Shown here one piece after another: positions 1 through 7,888 of a stretch of DNA of 64,000 nt; the stretch's first letter is position 1, and every line of letters begins with the position of its first letter. Under the pieces are notes generated by a model. It had not been told where the DNA came from. It was given only the letters and a program-made list of their open reading frames with translations, and did no database searches. Source of the stretch: Sinorhizobium fredii (GTDB lineage: Bacteria > Pseudomonadota > Alphaproteobacteria > Rhizobiales > Rhizobiaceae); assembly GCF_002944405.1 (NCBI RefSeq), contig NZ_CP024307.1, forward strand, positions 2,624,501 through 2,688,500. The letters are read 5' to 3'. Both the position numbers and the translations under genes were made by a program.

Positions 1-100
1 ACTATTGGTTAACCATAACTTTAGTCTGCAGGCTGTATTGAACCACACAACCCCGGATAAGCATCCTCTAGATCACCGACGGGTCCCGAAACCCCGGCGA

Positions 101-2104
101 TCAGCCTTCCAGCCAACGCAACTCTTCCGGAGCAAGCGTGATCTGCAGGGCCGAGAGACTATCATCCAGTTCCGCCACGGTCCGCGGGCCGATCAGCGGG
201 ATGACGGGAAACGGCTGGGCAATGACATAGGCAAGCGCGATGTGGATCGGGCTGCAGCCGTGCTTCCTCGCGAGTTCGATTGCCCGGTCGCGGCGTTGGA
301 AATTGCGCTCGGAATACCAGACCCGGACGATTTCCTCGTCCTCCCGCTTGTCGCGCCCGGCCCTGTCGGTGAAAAACCCCCGCCCCTGGCTCGACCAGGC
401 AAAATTCGGAATCTGCCGCTTCGCCAGCCAGTCTTTCCAGCCGTCGTCGGACGCCGCGACACAGCCGGGCCAGATGGGATCGAGCATCTCCGCCAGCGAG
501 AAATTGTTGGAAAGCGCGGCCGGGGCCGCCTTGCCGTTTCTCTCGGCATAGGCGATCGCCTCGTCCATGCGCTCGCGCGTCCAGTTTGATCCGCCGAAGA
601 TACCCCGGATACGGCCCCGCCGGACCTCGGCATCCATGGCATCGACGAATTCGCCGACCGGGACATCCGGATTGTCGCGATGCATGAAATAGACATCGAC
701 ATAGTCGATCCTCAGCCGCTCCAGCGACTGATCCAATTGCTTGGCAATCACGTCGGGATAGCAGAGCGGCGAATGGGCGCCCTTGCCGATCAGGATGATG
801 TCCTCACGATCGACCTTTCGGCTCGTGTGCCAGTCGCCGAAAATGCTCTCGGTCTTGCCGGCACGGTAGACGAATGCAGTGTCAAAGACGTTTCCTCCGG
901 CCTCGTAGAAAGCGTCGAGCGTCAGCGAGGCGGAGGCGAAACTCGGAAAAAACTCGAAACCCAGCGCAACATTTGAGGCCGGCTTGGCGACGCCCGGAAT
1001 CTGCCGTTTGGGCACATTGCTCCCGGCGACGACGGCCGCACCTGCGAGATTGGTGGTCCGTTTGGCGGCCGTCTCGATCGCATATTCGAGGCCGACGGAT
1101 GCGCGCCAGCGATCGAGAACGCGTAGATTGGCGCGGGTATCTTCGGCGCTCATACCGGGGAAAGAGAACTCGGCGCGGCCGGCACGGATCGCCTCGCCCA
1201 CCGCATCGACCTCGAACGAATAGAGATGGCGCTTCTCCTCGACCTCGATCGTCCGCTGTCCGTCGCCCCTGATGATCTCGATGCGCCCTATCCCGCCCTC
1301 GGTGCCGGAGGCGAACCAGAAGTCCTTCACCTCGATGCGGCCTTTCGAACCGATGATGCGCAACACGTTGTCCTGCTGTGCCATGATCGAGCAGGACACT
1401 TCCGCGACAATGTCGTTCGGGAACTTGAGGACCGCCGAGGCCCACTCGTCGACCCCGGATGGCCCCAGACGCGCCGCACCGGATACCGTCTGCGGTTCGA
1501 GGAAGGTCTTTTCCTCTGCGGCACCGGCGAGCATGCAAACCATAGAGACCGGGTAGCCGCCGACATCGAGAATGCCGCCGCCGGCGAGATCATTGGCAAA
1601 GAGGCGGTGCTCCGGGCGATAGCCGCCCATGTCGAAGCCGAAACTCGAGCGGATGATCCGCACGTCGCCGATCGCGCCCTCCCGCACGAGTTCGACCAGC
1701 CGGGCCGTCTGCGGATGGAACCGGTACATATAGGCTTCGCCGGCGAAAACGCCGGCCTTTTTCGCCTCGTGGAAGATCGACTGCGCCTCGAAGGCGGAAA
1801 GCGCCATCGGCTTTTCGACCAGCACATGCTTGCCGGCGCGCACCGCCTTGATCGCCCATTCTGCATGGCTGGGATGCGGCGTGGCGATATAGACCGCGTC
1901 GATCTCCGGATCCTTAAGCAGCATTTCGTAACCCTCGACAATGCGCGCGCCGGGAAAGCCGTCAGCGAGGCCAGGCCTGTCCGGATCGCGGCTGCCGATA
2001 GCCACAAGGTGGCCCGTCCTGGACCGGGCAATCCCCGCGGCGAATGTCCGCGCGATGGTGCCGGGGCCGATGATACCCCAACGGATCAGCTGTTCTGGGC
2101 GCAT
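101..2104 (-). CDS. Gfo/Idh/MocA oxidoreductase fused to aldo/keto reductase
   Basis: 667 residues holding two complete oxidoreductases in one chain. Residues ~8-345 are a Gfo/Idh/MocA dehydrogenase: a Rossmann start (GIIGPGTIA) and the family EKP motif at 97-99. Residues ~375-667 are an aldo/keto reductase with the whole catalytic tetrad visible: D408, Y413, K441 and H475. Both halves would use NAD(P)(H), typically on sugars, inositols or related polyols. The ATG has an AAAGGAAG ribosome site just upstream. It is transcribed away from an AraC-type regulator, which probably controls it. The substrate cannot be told from sequence. The fusion is continuous, with no frameshift or internal stop, so two-step chemistry on one sugar is a reasonable inference. 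Confidence 0.9.
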   Translation of the reverse strand: MRPEQLIRWGIIGPGTIARTFAAGIARSRTGHLVAIGSRDPDRPGLADGFPGARIVEGYEMLLKDPEIDAVYIATPHPSHAEWAIKAVRAGKHVLVEKPMALSAFEAQSIFHEAKKAGVFAGEAYMYRFHPQTARLVELVREGAIGDVRIIRSSFGFDMGGYRPEHRLFANDLAGGGILDVGGYPVSMVCMLAGAAEEKTFLEPQTVSGAARLGPSGVDEWASAVLKFPNDIVAEVSCSIMAQQDNVLRIIGSKGRIEVKDFWFASGTEGGIGRIEIIRGDGQRTIEVEEKRHLYSFEVDAVGEAIRAGRAEFSFPGMSAEDTRANLRVLDRWRASVGLEYAIETAAKRTTNLAGAAVVAGSNVPKRQIPGVAKPASNVALGFEFFPSFASASLTLDAFYEAGGNVFDTAFVYRAGKTESIFGDWHTSRKVDREDIILIGKGAHSPLCYPDVIAKQLDQSLERLRIDYVDVYFMHRDNPDVPVGEFVDAMDAEVRRGRIRGIFGGSNWTRERMDEAIAYAERNGKAAPAALSNNFSLAEMLDPIWPGCVAASDDGWKDWLAKRQIPNFAWSSQGRGFFTDRAGRDKREDEEIVRVWYSERNFQRRDRAIELARKHGCSPIHIALAYVIAQPFPVIPLIGPRTVAELDDSLSALQITLAPEELRWLEG

Positions 2105-2378
2105 GGAACTTCCTTTTGGAGGGTGATGGGTTGATCAGCGCCGTCGCTTGCCTTCGGCATCAAACGGGACGCGGGTGTCTGGCGGAGGATCAGGCGCTTG
2201 CCGTAGGCGATTGTGCAGGACAGCCATACGGATGGAAGATCGATGGAACCGGGGTAAATGCCAGAGCCCTGAAATGCTTGAAACACCTTGAAAACCTCGC
2301 TTTTCAAGTGCAGTCCTCAGCAAACAAGGGCACATTAACGCCGCGCGGAAATCTGTCTCGTACGAAGGGAATGCGGAT
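2105..2378. promoter_or_regulatory. Divergent promoter region, oxidoreductase/AraC regulator
   Basis: 274-bp gap between two divergent start codons. It must carry both promoters and presumably the AraC-type operator, but no clear -35/-10 pair or repeated half-site could be picked out by eye. No gene is seen in it. Confidence 0.5.
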
Positions 2379-3263
2379 TTGGCGGAAAGTAAGATTGTCG
2401 AGCGACCGGTCTACCAGCCGGGTGCCTGCGGCATCGAGGGCATGCCGACCCGGTTGCATTTCTTCCACGCCCATCCCCCGATCATGCTGCGCGCGCACTG
2501 GCATGCGCAGGTCGAGGTAAACTACGTGATGCGGGGCTCGGTGCATTATCGCATGGCTGGCCATGACCTGAGGCTCGGCCCCGGACAGATGTGCCTCTTC
2601 TGGGGCGGGCAGCCGCACCGGATGGACGAATCCTCCGACGATTCCATCTATGCCGGCGCGCATCTGCCGCTCGTGCACTTCTTCCGCATGCGGCTGCCGC
2701 CGGAAATCTCGGCCATGCTCATGGGCGGGGCCACGATGCTGACCTCAGAGACGGACGGCGCCGACGACCGGAACTTTCCGCGCTGGCGCAACTGGGCAAA
2801 TTCCGGCGACGAGGTGAAGGCCCAGCACGCCGTCGAAGAACTGCTGCTGCGCGTCGAGCGCATGTTCATGGAACCCTACACGATCGTTGCACCCGGCAAG
2901 GAACGCCAGACCGAAACCGCCTCGGCCCCGCCCTCGCCCGGCGTCGTGCGCATGTGCGATTTCATCGCCGCCAATTTTCTCGAGGAGATCGACGCGGTCG
3001 ACATCGCCGCGGCAGCCGGATTGCACCCGAAATACGCCATGAACCTGTTTCGCAAGTCGACGGGCATGACGCTGATCAAATATCTGACGCTGCTGCGCCT
3101 TTCGCGGGCGCAAGCCATGCTGATGAACGGTGCCGACAGCATCCTGCAGGTGGCGATGGACAGCGGCTTCGGCTCGGTAAGCGCCTTCAACAAGGCCTTC
3201 CGCCAGATCGCCGGCATGCCGCCCTCGGAATTCCGCCGCGAGGTTCGCGCTGTGGCGAGGTGA
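2379..3263 (+). CDS. AraC family transcriptional regulator with cupin sensor domain
   Basis: 294-residue regulator. The N-terminal ~150 residues are a cupin-like ligand pocket (HAHPPIMLRAHWHAQVEVNY, with clustered histidines); the last ~100 residues carry two helix-turn-helix motifs of the AraC/XylS type (DIAAAAGLHPKYAMNLFRKS, and ILQVAMDSGFGSVSAFNKAF). The chosen start is TTG at 2379, because GAAGGGA lies 8 bases upstream; the ATG at 2371 is out of frame. It is divergent from the fused oxidoreductase gene across a 274-bp gap, so it probably activates that gene in response to its sugar substrate. The ligand is unknown. Confidence 0.9.
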   Translation: MAESKIVERPVYQPGACGIEGMPTRLHFFHAHPPIMLRAHWHAQVEVNYVMRGSVHYRMAGHDLRLGPGQMCLFWGGQPHRMDESSDDSIYAGAHLPLVHFFRMRLPPEISAMLMGGATMLTSETDGADDRNFPRWRNWANSGDEVKAQHAVEELLLRVERMFMEPYTIVAPGKERQTETASAPPSPGVVRMCDFIAANFLEEIDAVDIAAAAGLHPKYAMNLFRKSTGMTLIKYLTLLRLSRAQAMLMNGADSILQVAMDSGFGSVSAFNKAFRQIAGMPPSEFRREVRAVAR

Positions 3264-3278
3264 TGGGCTAGAGCTAAG

Positions 3279-3354
3279 TGGTGGGCCCGGAGGGACTCGA
3301 ACCCCCAACCAAGCGGTTATGAGCCGCCGGCTCTAACCATTGAGCTACAGGCCC
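3279..3354 (-). tRNA. tRNA-Ile2 (anticodon CAU, lysidine-modified type)
   Basis: A 76-nt cloverleaf on the minus strand. The acceptor stem GGGCCTG pairs with the 3' end, the D arm reads GCTCAATGGTTAGAGC, the anticodon loop is CTCATAA with anticodon CAT, the T arm is GGGGGTTCGAGTCCC, and CCA is encoded. The sequence GGCTCATAACCGCTTGGT around the anticodon resembles the known E. coli tRNA-Ile2 (CTCATAATCGCTTGGT) rather than initiator or elongator tRNA-Met. TilS would therefore convert C34 to lysidine to read AUA. It is convergent with the AraC gene 15 bp away. Confidence 0.93.
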
Positions 3355-3503
3355 TGCCGGGTAGTCCGGCCGCCGCGAACCAATGGCAGTTCGAAGCTGC
3401 AAATGGCTCTAGCGGAAAACCTTTTTGCCGACAAGCCATTGCCGCAATGCCTACACAATCGATAAGCATGGATTTGGCGAATAACAACCGGAGAGTAACA
3501 TCC

Positions 3504-4289
3504 ATGATTTCCACACGCATTGCCCGCTCGGTCCATGTCGCGGCGATCGCCGCCGCCTTTGCCGGTGCGTTTGCGGCGGCAGCGGCGGCGCAGGACAGCG
3601 GTGCCGGCAAGGCAGAGGGCAAGGGGCGCCCTGATGCCCCGAGAGGGCGCCAGGCGCTGATCAAGGTTTCGGGCGAAGGACAGGCGACGACGGCGCCCGA
3701 CATGGCGATCGTACAGCTGAGCGTCGTCAAGGACGCCAAGACCGCTCGCGAGGCGCTCGACGCCAACAACAAGGCAATGGCCGAGGTGCTGGCAGCACTC
3801 AAGCAGTCCGGCATTGCCGAACGCGACCTGCAGACAAGCGGCTTCTCGATCATGCCGCAATACAACTATCCCCAGAACAGCGACGGCAGCGCCCGCCCGC
3901 CGGAGCTCGTCGGCTACCAGGTCGTCAACGGCGTCAGCGTGCGCGTGCGCGATCTGGCGAAGCTCGGCGAAGTCCTCGACAAATCCGTGACGCTCGGCGT
4001 CAATCAGGGCGGCGGCATCGAATTTTCCAACGACAAGCCGGAGACGGTGATTACCGAGGCCCGCAAGGCCGCTGTGGCCGATGCGATCAACAAGGCAAGA
4101 GTGCTGGCGGAAGCGGCCGGCGTCTCGCTCGGCCGGCTGATCGAGCTTTCCGAACAACCGGCCCGCGACGAGCCGCCGGTGCCGATGCGCAGCATGGCCA
4201 AGGAATTCGCCGCCGATCAGGTGCCGATCGCAACCGGCGAGCAGGCCTATAGCGTCACGGTCAACGTCACCTTCGCGGTCAATCCGTAA
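3504..4289 (+). CDS. SIMPL domain (DUF541) periplasmic protein
   Basis: 262 residues from the ATG at 3504, chosen over the upstream in-frame ATG at 3447 because GGAG sits 10 bases before it and the protein then opens with a standard signal peptide ending AAAAAQDS. The body is a single SIMPL/DUF541 domain (ISGEGQ-like start IKVSGEGQATTAPDMAIV, and the repeated VRDLAKLGEVLDKSV and ARKAAVADAINKARVLAEAAGVSLG segments). Family members are periplasmic or outer-membrane-associated; some affect oxidative stress tolerance or host interaction (Brucella BP26/Omp28 is a member). The molecular role here is unknown. A strong terminator follows at once. Confidence 0.9.
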   Translation: MISTRIARSVHVAAIAAAFAGAFAAAAAAQDSGAGKAEGKGRPDAPRGRQALIKVSGEGQATTAPDMAIVQLSVVKDAKTAREALDANNKAMAEVLAALKQSGIAERDLQTSGFSIMPQYNYPQNSDGSARPPELVGYQVVNGVSVRVRDLAKLGEVLDKSVTLGVNQGGGIEFSNDKPETVITEARKAAVADAINKARVLAEAAGVSLGRLIELSEQPARDEPPVPMRSMAKEFAADQVPIATGEQAYSVTVNVTFAVNP

Positions 4290-4346
4290 CGGTGACAATC
4301 AAGCCTGAAAACCCAGGCTGGTCTCTCATTGAACGTAAAAAAGAAG

Positions 4347-4375
4347 AGCCCGGCGCCAGGCGCCGGGCTGTTTTC
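4347..4375 (+). terminator. Rho-independent terminator of the SIMPL gene
   Basis: Perfect 10-bp GC stem, AGCCCGGCGC / GCGCCGGGCT, with loop CAG, then TGTTTT. A purine run precedes the stem, so weak function on the opposite strand is possible too. It lies 57 bp after the SIMPL stop and is convergent with the next gene. Confidence 0.85.
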
Positions 4376-4408
4376 CGTCAGCCGGGGAGACAAGACGGAA
4401 AACCGTCC

Positions 4409-4777
4409 TTACCAGCGACCGATGATCGGGCAGCCGCGGACATTGGCGAAGATGATCGCCTGGCGATCGCCATGACGGCGGCCCTGGACGACGACCTGGC
4501 GGCGCGAAACGTCGGCTACATGGGCGCGGCGCAGACCACGGTCACGTGCCTTGTCGACGGCGAGCCACGGTTCACAACGGCCACGGCGTTCCCAGCGGTC
4601 GCGGCGCCAGTCGCGACGGTCGTCCCAGCGGTCATAGTCGCGTTCGCGGTATTGTACGCCGCCTCCCTGGCCGAATTCGAAGACCAGCGCATCGGCCGAA
4701 GCCGTGGTGGTGGTGCCGACAAGGCCGGTCAGTCCGACAACGGCGGCGACGGCTGCATTGACAAGAAACTTCCTCAT
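4409..4777 (-). CDS. Small exported arginine/aspartate-rich protein
   Basis: 122 residues. A clear signal peptide (about 1-28, ending TTASADA) is followed by a strongly charged stretch, residues ~40-70, made of alternating R, D and W (RERDYDRWDDRRDWRRDRW). The last part contains only two cysteines (GRCEP and RGCPIIGRW), which could form one disulphide in the periplasm. GGAG lies 7 bases before the ATG. Similar short exported proteins are frequent in rhizobia, but no function is known to me. It is monocistronic, convergent with the SIMPL gene. Confidence 0.75.
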   Translation of the reverse strand: MRKFLVNAAVAAVVGLTGLVGTTTTASADALVFEFGQGGGVQYRERDYDRWDDRRDWRRDRWERRGRCEPWLAVDKARDRGLRRAHVADVSRRQVVVQGRRHGDRQAIIFANVRGCPIIGRW

Positions 4778-5087
4778 GACATTTCTCCGTTAGCGAAAGG
4801 GTTGCGGTCACTCTCTCATCGATGATCCAAATCTAGACCGGACAAGCTGAACGGCACCGGAACCCTTCGTTCATGCGGCGTTCAGGATGAGTCCCACCCC
4901 ACCGCGCGCATCTCAGGCGATTCGGCCGGATTTGCGGCAGGTGGTCAGCGGGGGACGTGAACGGACGACCGCTCGCGCTTTCCTCTTCCCGTTCGAGGGG
5001 AAACGAAGAATGAACGGAATCGTTCCTTCCAGCTGTGCAGGGGGAGTGCTAACGCATTGAAACGCGACGCGTTTCATTCTGCTCCAT
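4778..5087. other. Intergenic, promoter side of exported protein; short palindrome
   Basis: 310 bp without a gene. Its left part must hold the promoter of the exported-protein gene. At 5058-5076 is a perfect palindrome TGAAACGCG-A-CGCGTTTCA, 12 bp beyond the stop of the NTF2-like gene; with no U tract it is a poor intrinsic terminator and may be a protein site or mRNA end. Confidence 0.5.
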
Positions 5088-5492
5088 TCAGCCGCCGAGT
5101 TCCCGTTCGAACAAGCGCAGGTTGCGATAGTGGCTGAGTCGGGTGATGACACCCTCCTCGACCTCGAAGATGAAGACGCTCGGGACGGCATAGCTCTGAC
5201 CGGACGCCTCTGGGAAGCCGACCATTGTCTCGCGGTACGTGCCGCGCGCGGTCGTATCCGCCGCCACCCGCTGCCCGAAGGCATCGCGCATCAGCACGAC
5301 GTCGCCGAAGCTCTCGTCGAAATGGCGCAGGTAGCTCATCACCCAGGTTCTGAGCGGCCCGATCCCGAGCGTGCGCTGTCCGGTCAGCGAATCGAAGGCG
5401 ACATCGTCGTCGAGGAGGCCGGCAAGCGCTTCGAAATCCCGGTCGTTCACGGCCTCGATGAAACGTCCGGCAATAGTCTGGGCGTCCGTCAT
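5088..5492 (-). CDS. NTF2-like/SnoaL family protein
   Basis: 134 residues with the NTF2/SnoaL cone fold pattern: start IAGRFIEAVNDRDFEALAGLLDDDVAFDS, a middle strand AADTTARGTYRETM and a C-terminal VFIFEVEEGVITRLSHYRNL. These are ketosteroid-isomerase-like proteins; many are polyketide cyclases, others bind small hydrophobic molecules, so no activity is assigned. GGAGG precedes the ATG. It follows the yjbQ-type gene on the same strand by only 15 bp and is probably co-transcribed with it. Confidence 0.85.
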   Translation of the reverse strand: MTDAQTIAGRFIEAVNDRDFEALAGLLDDDVAFDSLTGQRTLGIGPLRTWVMSYLRHFDESFGDVVLMRDAFGQRVAADTTARGTYRETMVGFPEASGQSYAVPSVFIFEVEEGVITRLSHYRNLRLFERELGG

Positions 5493-5507
5493 CGTTTCCT
5501 CCTGAGG

Positions 5508-5930
5508 TCAGCTGGTGAGATGCAGGATAATTTCGCGGCGATGCGGCCGGTCGCGGTGCTCGAAGAGATAGATCCCCTGCCAGGTGCCGAGCGCCATGCG
5601 CCCGTCGATGACCGGTACGCCGACCGAGACCTGGGTCAACGCCGCCTTGATATGGGCGGGCATATCGTCAGGCCCTTCCTGGGTATGGATGATCCAGCCC
5701 ATCGAAGGCGCCGACGACGGGGGCACCAGACGATGGAAGAATTCGCGCAGATCGCGTCGAACGTCCGGATCGGCGTTTTCCTGAATGATGAGCGAGGCGG
5801 AGGTGTGACGCACGAAAACGGTAAGAAGCCCCTCCGAGACCCCGCACTCCCGCACGAAATCCGCCGCCTCGCGAGTGAACTCGTAGAGCCCCTGCCCCTT
5901 GGTAGTGATGGTGATGACGGTCTGCGGCAT
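5508..5930 (-). CDS. YjbQ family (UPF0047) protein
   Basis: 140 residues, full length for the family. The characteristic motifs are present: VRHTSASLIIQENADPDV, the acidic HTQEGPDDMPAHIKAAL region and the C-terminal GTWQGIYLFEHR. Conserved histidines (in RHTSAS and PAHIK, and the final EHR) form the presumed active site. Family members are annotated as secondary thiamine-phosphate synthases because some complement thiE mutants; the natural reaction is unsettled. First gene of a likely two-gene unit with the NTF2-like gene. Confidence 0.9.
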   Translation of the reverse strand: MPQTVITITTKGQGLYEFTREAADFVRECGVSEGLLTVFVRHTSASLIIQENADPDVRRDLREFFHRLVPPSSAPSMGWIIHTQEGPDDMPAHIKAALTQVSVGVPVIDGRMALGTWQGIYLFEHRDRPHRREIILHLTS

Positions 5931-6067
5931 GGCTGTCGTCCTGCATGGCCGGGCGCCGCACCTTCGCCGGCACCCGTCTCCAAAGGACTGTACTGCGAAG
6001 CCCGTCCGAATTGAAAGAACTGCTCAGCATCAGCTTGCGCAGAGCAGGCCCGACACCCAGCGGCTGG

Positions 6068-6421
6068 TCAAAGTTCCAGGAAGGCCTGGAAGCCGCCATA
6101 GATCATCCGCTTGCCGTCAAAAATGGATTTCCATTCATCGCCCTGAAGCCGCGGATCGGTCATCACCTTGGCGACGATCACGTCGCGGTCCTCGCGCGAC
6201 CGGTATGCGACCCAGGAGAAAACGACGGTCTCGTCTTCCTTGGCCTGCACGGCCCGCGGAAAGGAGGTGAGCTCGCCATAGGGCACGTCGTCGCCCAGGC
6301 ATTCGACGTAATTCAGGGCACCGTGCTCCTTCCAGACCTCGCCGGCCTTGCGGGCCAGATCCTTGTAGGCCTCGACGTTTTGCTTGGGCAGCGCAATCAG
6401 AAAACCATCCACATAGGCCAT
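6068..6421 (-). CDS. DUF1428 family protein
   Basis: 117 residues, the usual length of DUF1428. Typical features are the start MAYVDGFLIALPKQNVEAY, the centre VFSWVAYRSREDRD and the C-terminal GKRMIYGGFQAFLEL. The fold is a dimeric ferredoxin-like alpha/beta barrel related to the ABM monooxygenase superfamily; no substrate is established. GGAGGAGA lies before the ATG. It stands alone on the minus strand, 115 bp downstream of the SLT lipoprotein gene. Confidence 0.88.
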   Translation of the reverse strand: MAYVDGFLIALPKQNVEAYKDLARKAGEVWKEHGALNYVECLGDDVPYGELTSFPRAVQAKEDETVVFSWVAYRSREDRDVIVAKVMTDPRLQGDEWKSIFDGKRMIYGGFQAFLEL

Positions 6422-6536
6422 GTCCGTCTCCTCCGTTGAAAGTCGACAAAGGACGGCCGGAGCGGAAAGGTTCCGACAGCGGAAGGCAATTTTTCACGGC
6501 GGGGTGACTGATCCTCGAAAGAGACTTGAACGGCCC

Positions 6537-7106
6537 TCAGCCGCCGCAGCCCTGCAGCTGCCGCGCATAAAGCGCGGCAACGTTGCTGGCGCGCTTGGCG
6601 CCCGTCTTCGCCGTTTCGCTCCAGTTGCCGCGCTGATAGCCGCCCTGGCCGTGGTAATAGGCGATGTAGAGCCGATAGGGATCGTTGAGCGCGATGCCGT
6701 TCTGCTGGTGGCTTTGATTGTGGTACCAGGCGATGAAGCGGATGGCGTCGGCGAAATCGGTCCGGCGTGCCATCCAGCGCCCGGTTTCGGCCTGGTAGCG
6801 CGCCCAGGTGCCGTCGAGCGCTTGCGAATAACCGTAAGCCGTGGATACGCGCGTCCAGGGAATGAAGCCGAAGAGCTTGGTGCGCGGCGGCCGTGCATTG
6901 TGGCGATAGCCAGACTCCGTGTAGATCGTCGCCATCAGCACCGGTACGGGCACGCCATATTCGCGCTCGGCCGCATAGGCGGCCCGGCGCCAATTGTTGA
7001 AAAGGCCATCTCGCTGCTCGAAAACCGCGCAGGCGTTCCGGGTATCTCTCGGCACCGTTCCGCAGCCGGCCAGCAACAGGAGGACGGCGACAAAAACGCA
7101 ACGCAT
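6537..7106 (-). CDS. Lytic-transglycosylase-like lipoprotein
   Basis: 189 residues from the ATG at 7106 (AGAGG 8 bases upstream; an in-frame ATG five codons earlier is possible). A lipoprotein signal peptide ends in the lipobox LLAGC. The rest is a goose-type/SLT lysozyme fold with the catalytic glutamate in TIYTESGYRH, followed by STAYGYSQALDGTWARYQ and YHNQSHQQNGIAL, YIAYYHGQGGY. It should cleave or bind peptidoglycan strands from the inner face of the outer membrane. The final GCGG has another cysteine that could pair with C30-region C (NACAVF). Confidence 0.88.
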   Translation of the reverse strand: MRCVFVAVLLLLAGCGTVPRDTRNACAVFEQRDGLFNNWRRAAYAAEREYGVPVPVLMATIYTESGYRHNARPPRTKLFGFIPWTRVSTAYGYSQALDGTWARYQAETGRWMARRTDFADAIRFIAWYHNQSHQQNGIALNDPYRLYIAYYHGQGGYQRGNWSETAKTGAKRASNVAALYARQLQGCGG

Positions 7107-7281
7107 CGCGGAACCTCTCATATGCGAGAGATTGATAAAGGGTAAATGTTAAGGAACGGTTTTGAAGCGAAGTTGAAGGACTTCTGCGTCGCCGCGCGTT
7201 TCAGGCGGCAATACCATCCGCGGCGCAGCGCAAATCTTCTGAAAAGGTGCGCCGCGGCAATAACAGTCGCTTACAATCTTG

Positions 7282-7575
7282 TTAGCCGAGCGTGCCGATC
7301 AGTTCGCGATAGGCAGCCTCCGGGAACGCCTTCAACGTGCGGGTGCGCACATTGCCGTAGGTGCCGAGTGTCAGCGAGAACCGCGCGGCCACCGCATCGT
7401 CCGGTGCCTCGCAGATTGCCACCATGTCGTATTCGCCCATGGTGAGATAGAAGTCCTTGAACGATCCGCCCATTTCTTCAAGGACCTTCCTGGCTGCATC
7501 GAGCCGCTTGGGGGACTCACGCACGCTTCTGATACCCTGATCGGTCCAATTGAGGAGCACGACGTAAGTGGTCAT
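7282..7575 (-). CDS. GYD domain protein
   Basis: 97 residues from the ATG at 7575, which GGGAGG precedes by 6 bases. The sequence matches the GYD family: TYVVLLNWTDQGIR, then FYLTMGEYDMVAICEAPDDAVAARFSL and NVRTRTLKAF. It is a small ferredoxin-like protein of unknown role, common in rhizobia. No operon partner. Confidence 0.88.
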   Translation of the reverse strand: MTTYVVLLNWTDQGIRSVRESPKRLDAARKVLEEMGGSFKDFYLTMGEYDMVAICEAPDDAVAARFSLTLGTYGNVRTRTLKAFPEAAYRELIGTLG

Positions 7576-7888
7576 CTCACACCTCCCGCAGAGCATCCCG
7601 CCTTCGACGGAAAGCGCCTAAAGATGCTCCGAATTTAGAAGGGGCAGAGCGCTTTTTCCGGGTTCAAGTGCCGGCGCTCCAATGCACGGGCGGACGCCTG
7701 CGGTGCAACTACTTCTCTCGCACTGCAACCAGTGCCCCCTTTCGCTGCAAGCTTAGAAGTATAATCCCGGGATGAAATCCGAACAAGTTCAGCGCCCAAA
7801 AGACCATGGCATGGCAGGCGTTGACGAAGACGAAAAAGCCGGACGCTGGGCCCGGCTTTTCAAGTTCGTTCAGGTCGTTGTTCTCTGC
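7576..7888. other. Intergenic between GYD gene and rpoD
   Basis: 313 bp. It carries the promoter of the GYD gene (right to left reading) and, at 7833-7860, the rpoD terminator. No further ORF or RNA structure is convincing. A TATAAT at 7760 lies on the plus strand without a matching -35. Confidence 0.5.
7833..7860 (-). terminator. rpoD terminator
   Basis: On the minus strand AAAAGCCGG pairs with CCGGCTTTTT around a 10-nt spacer, ending in a T run, 28 bp after the rpoD stop. Classical intrinsic terminator. Confidence 0.8.

Noticed and set aside
3279..3354. tRNA-Ile as an integration site for a mobile element
   Set aside because: No integrase gene and no duplicated tRNA 3' end were seen on either side.
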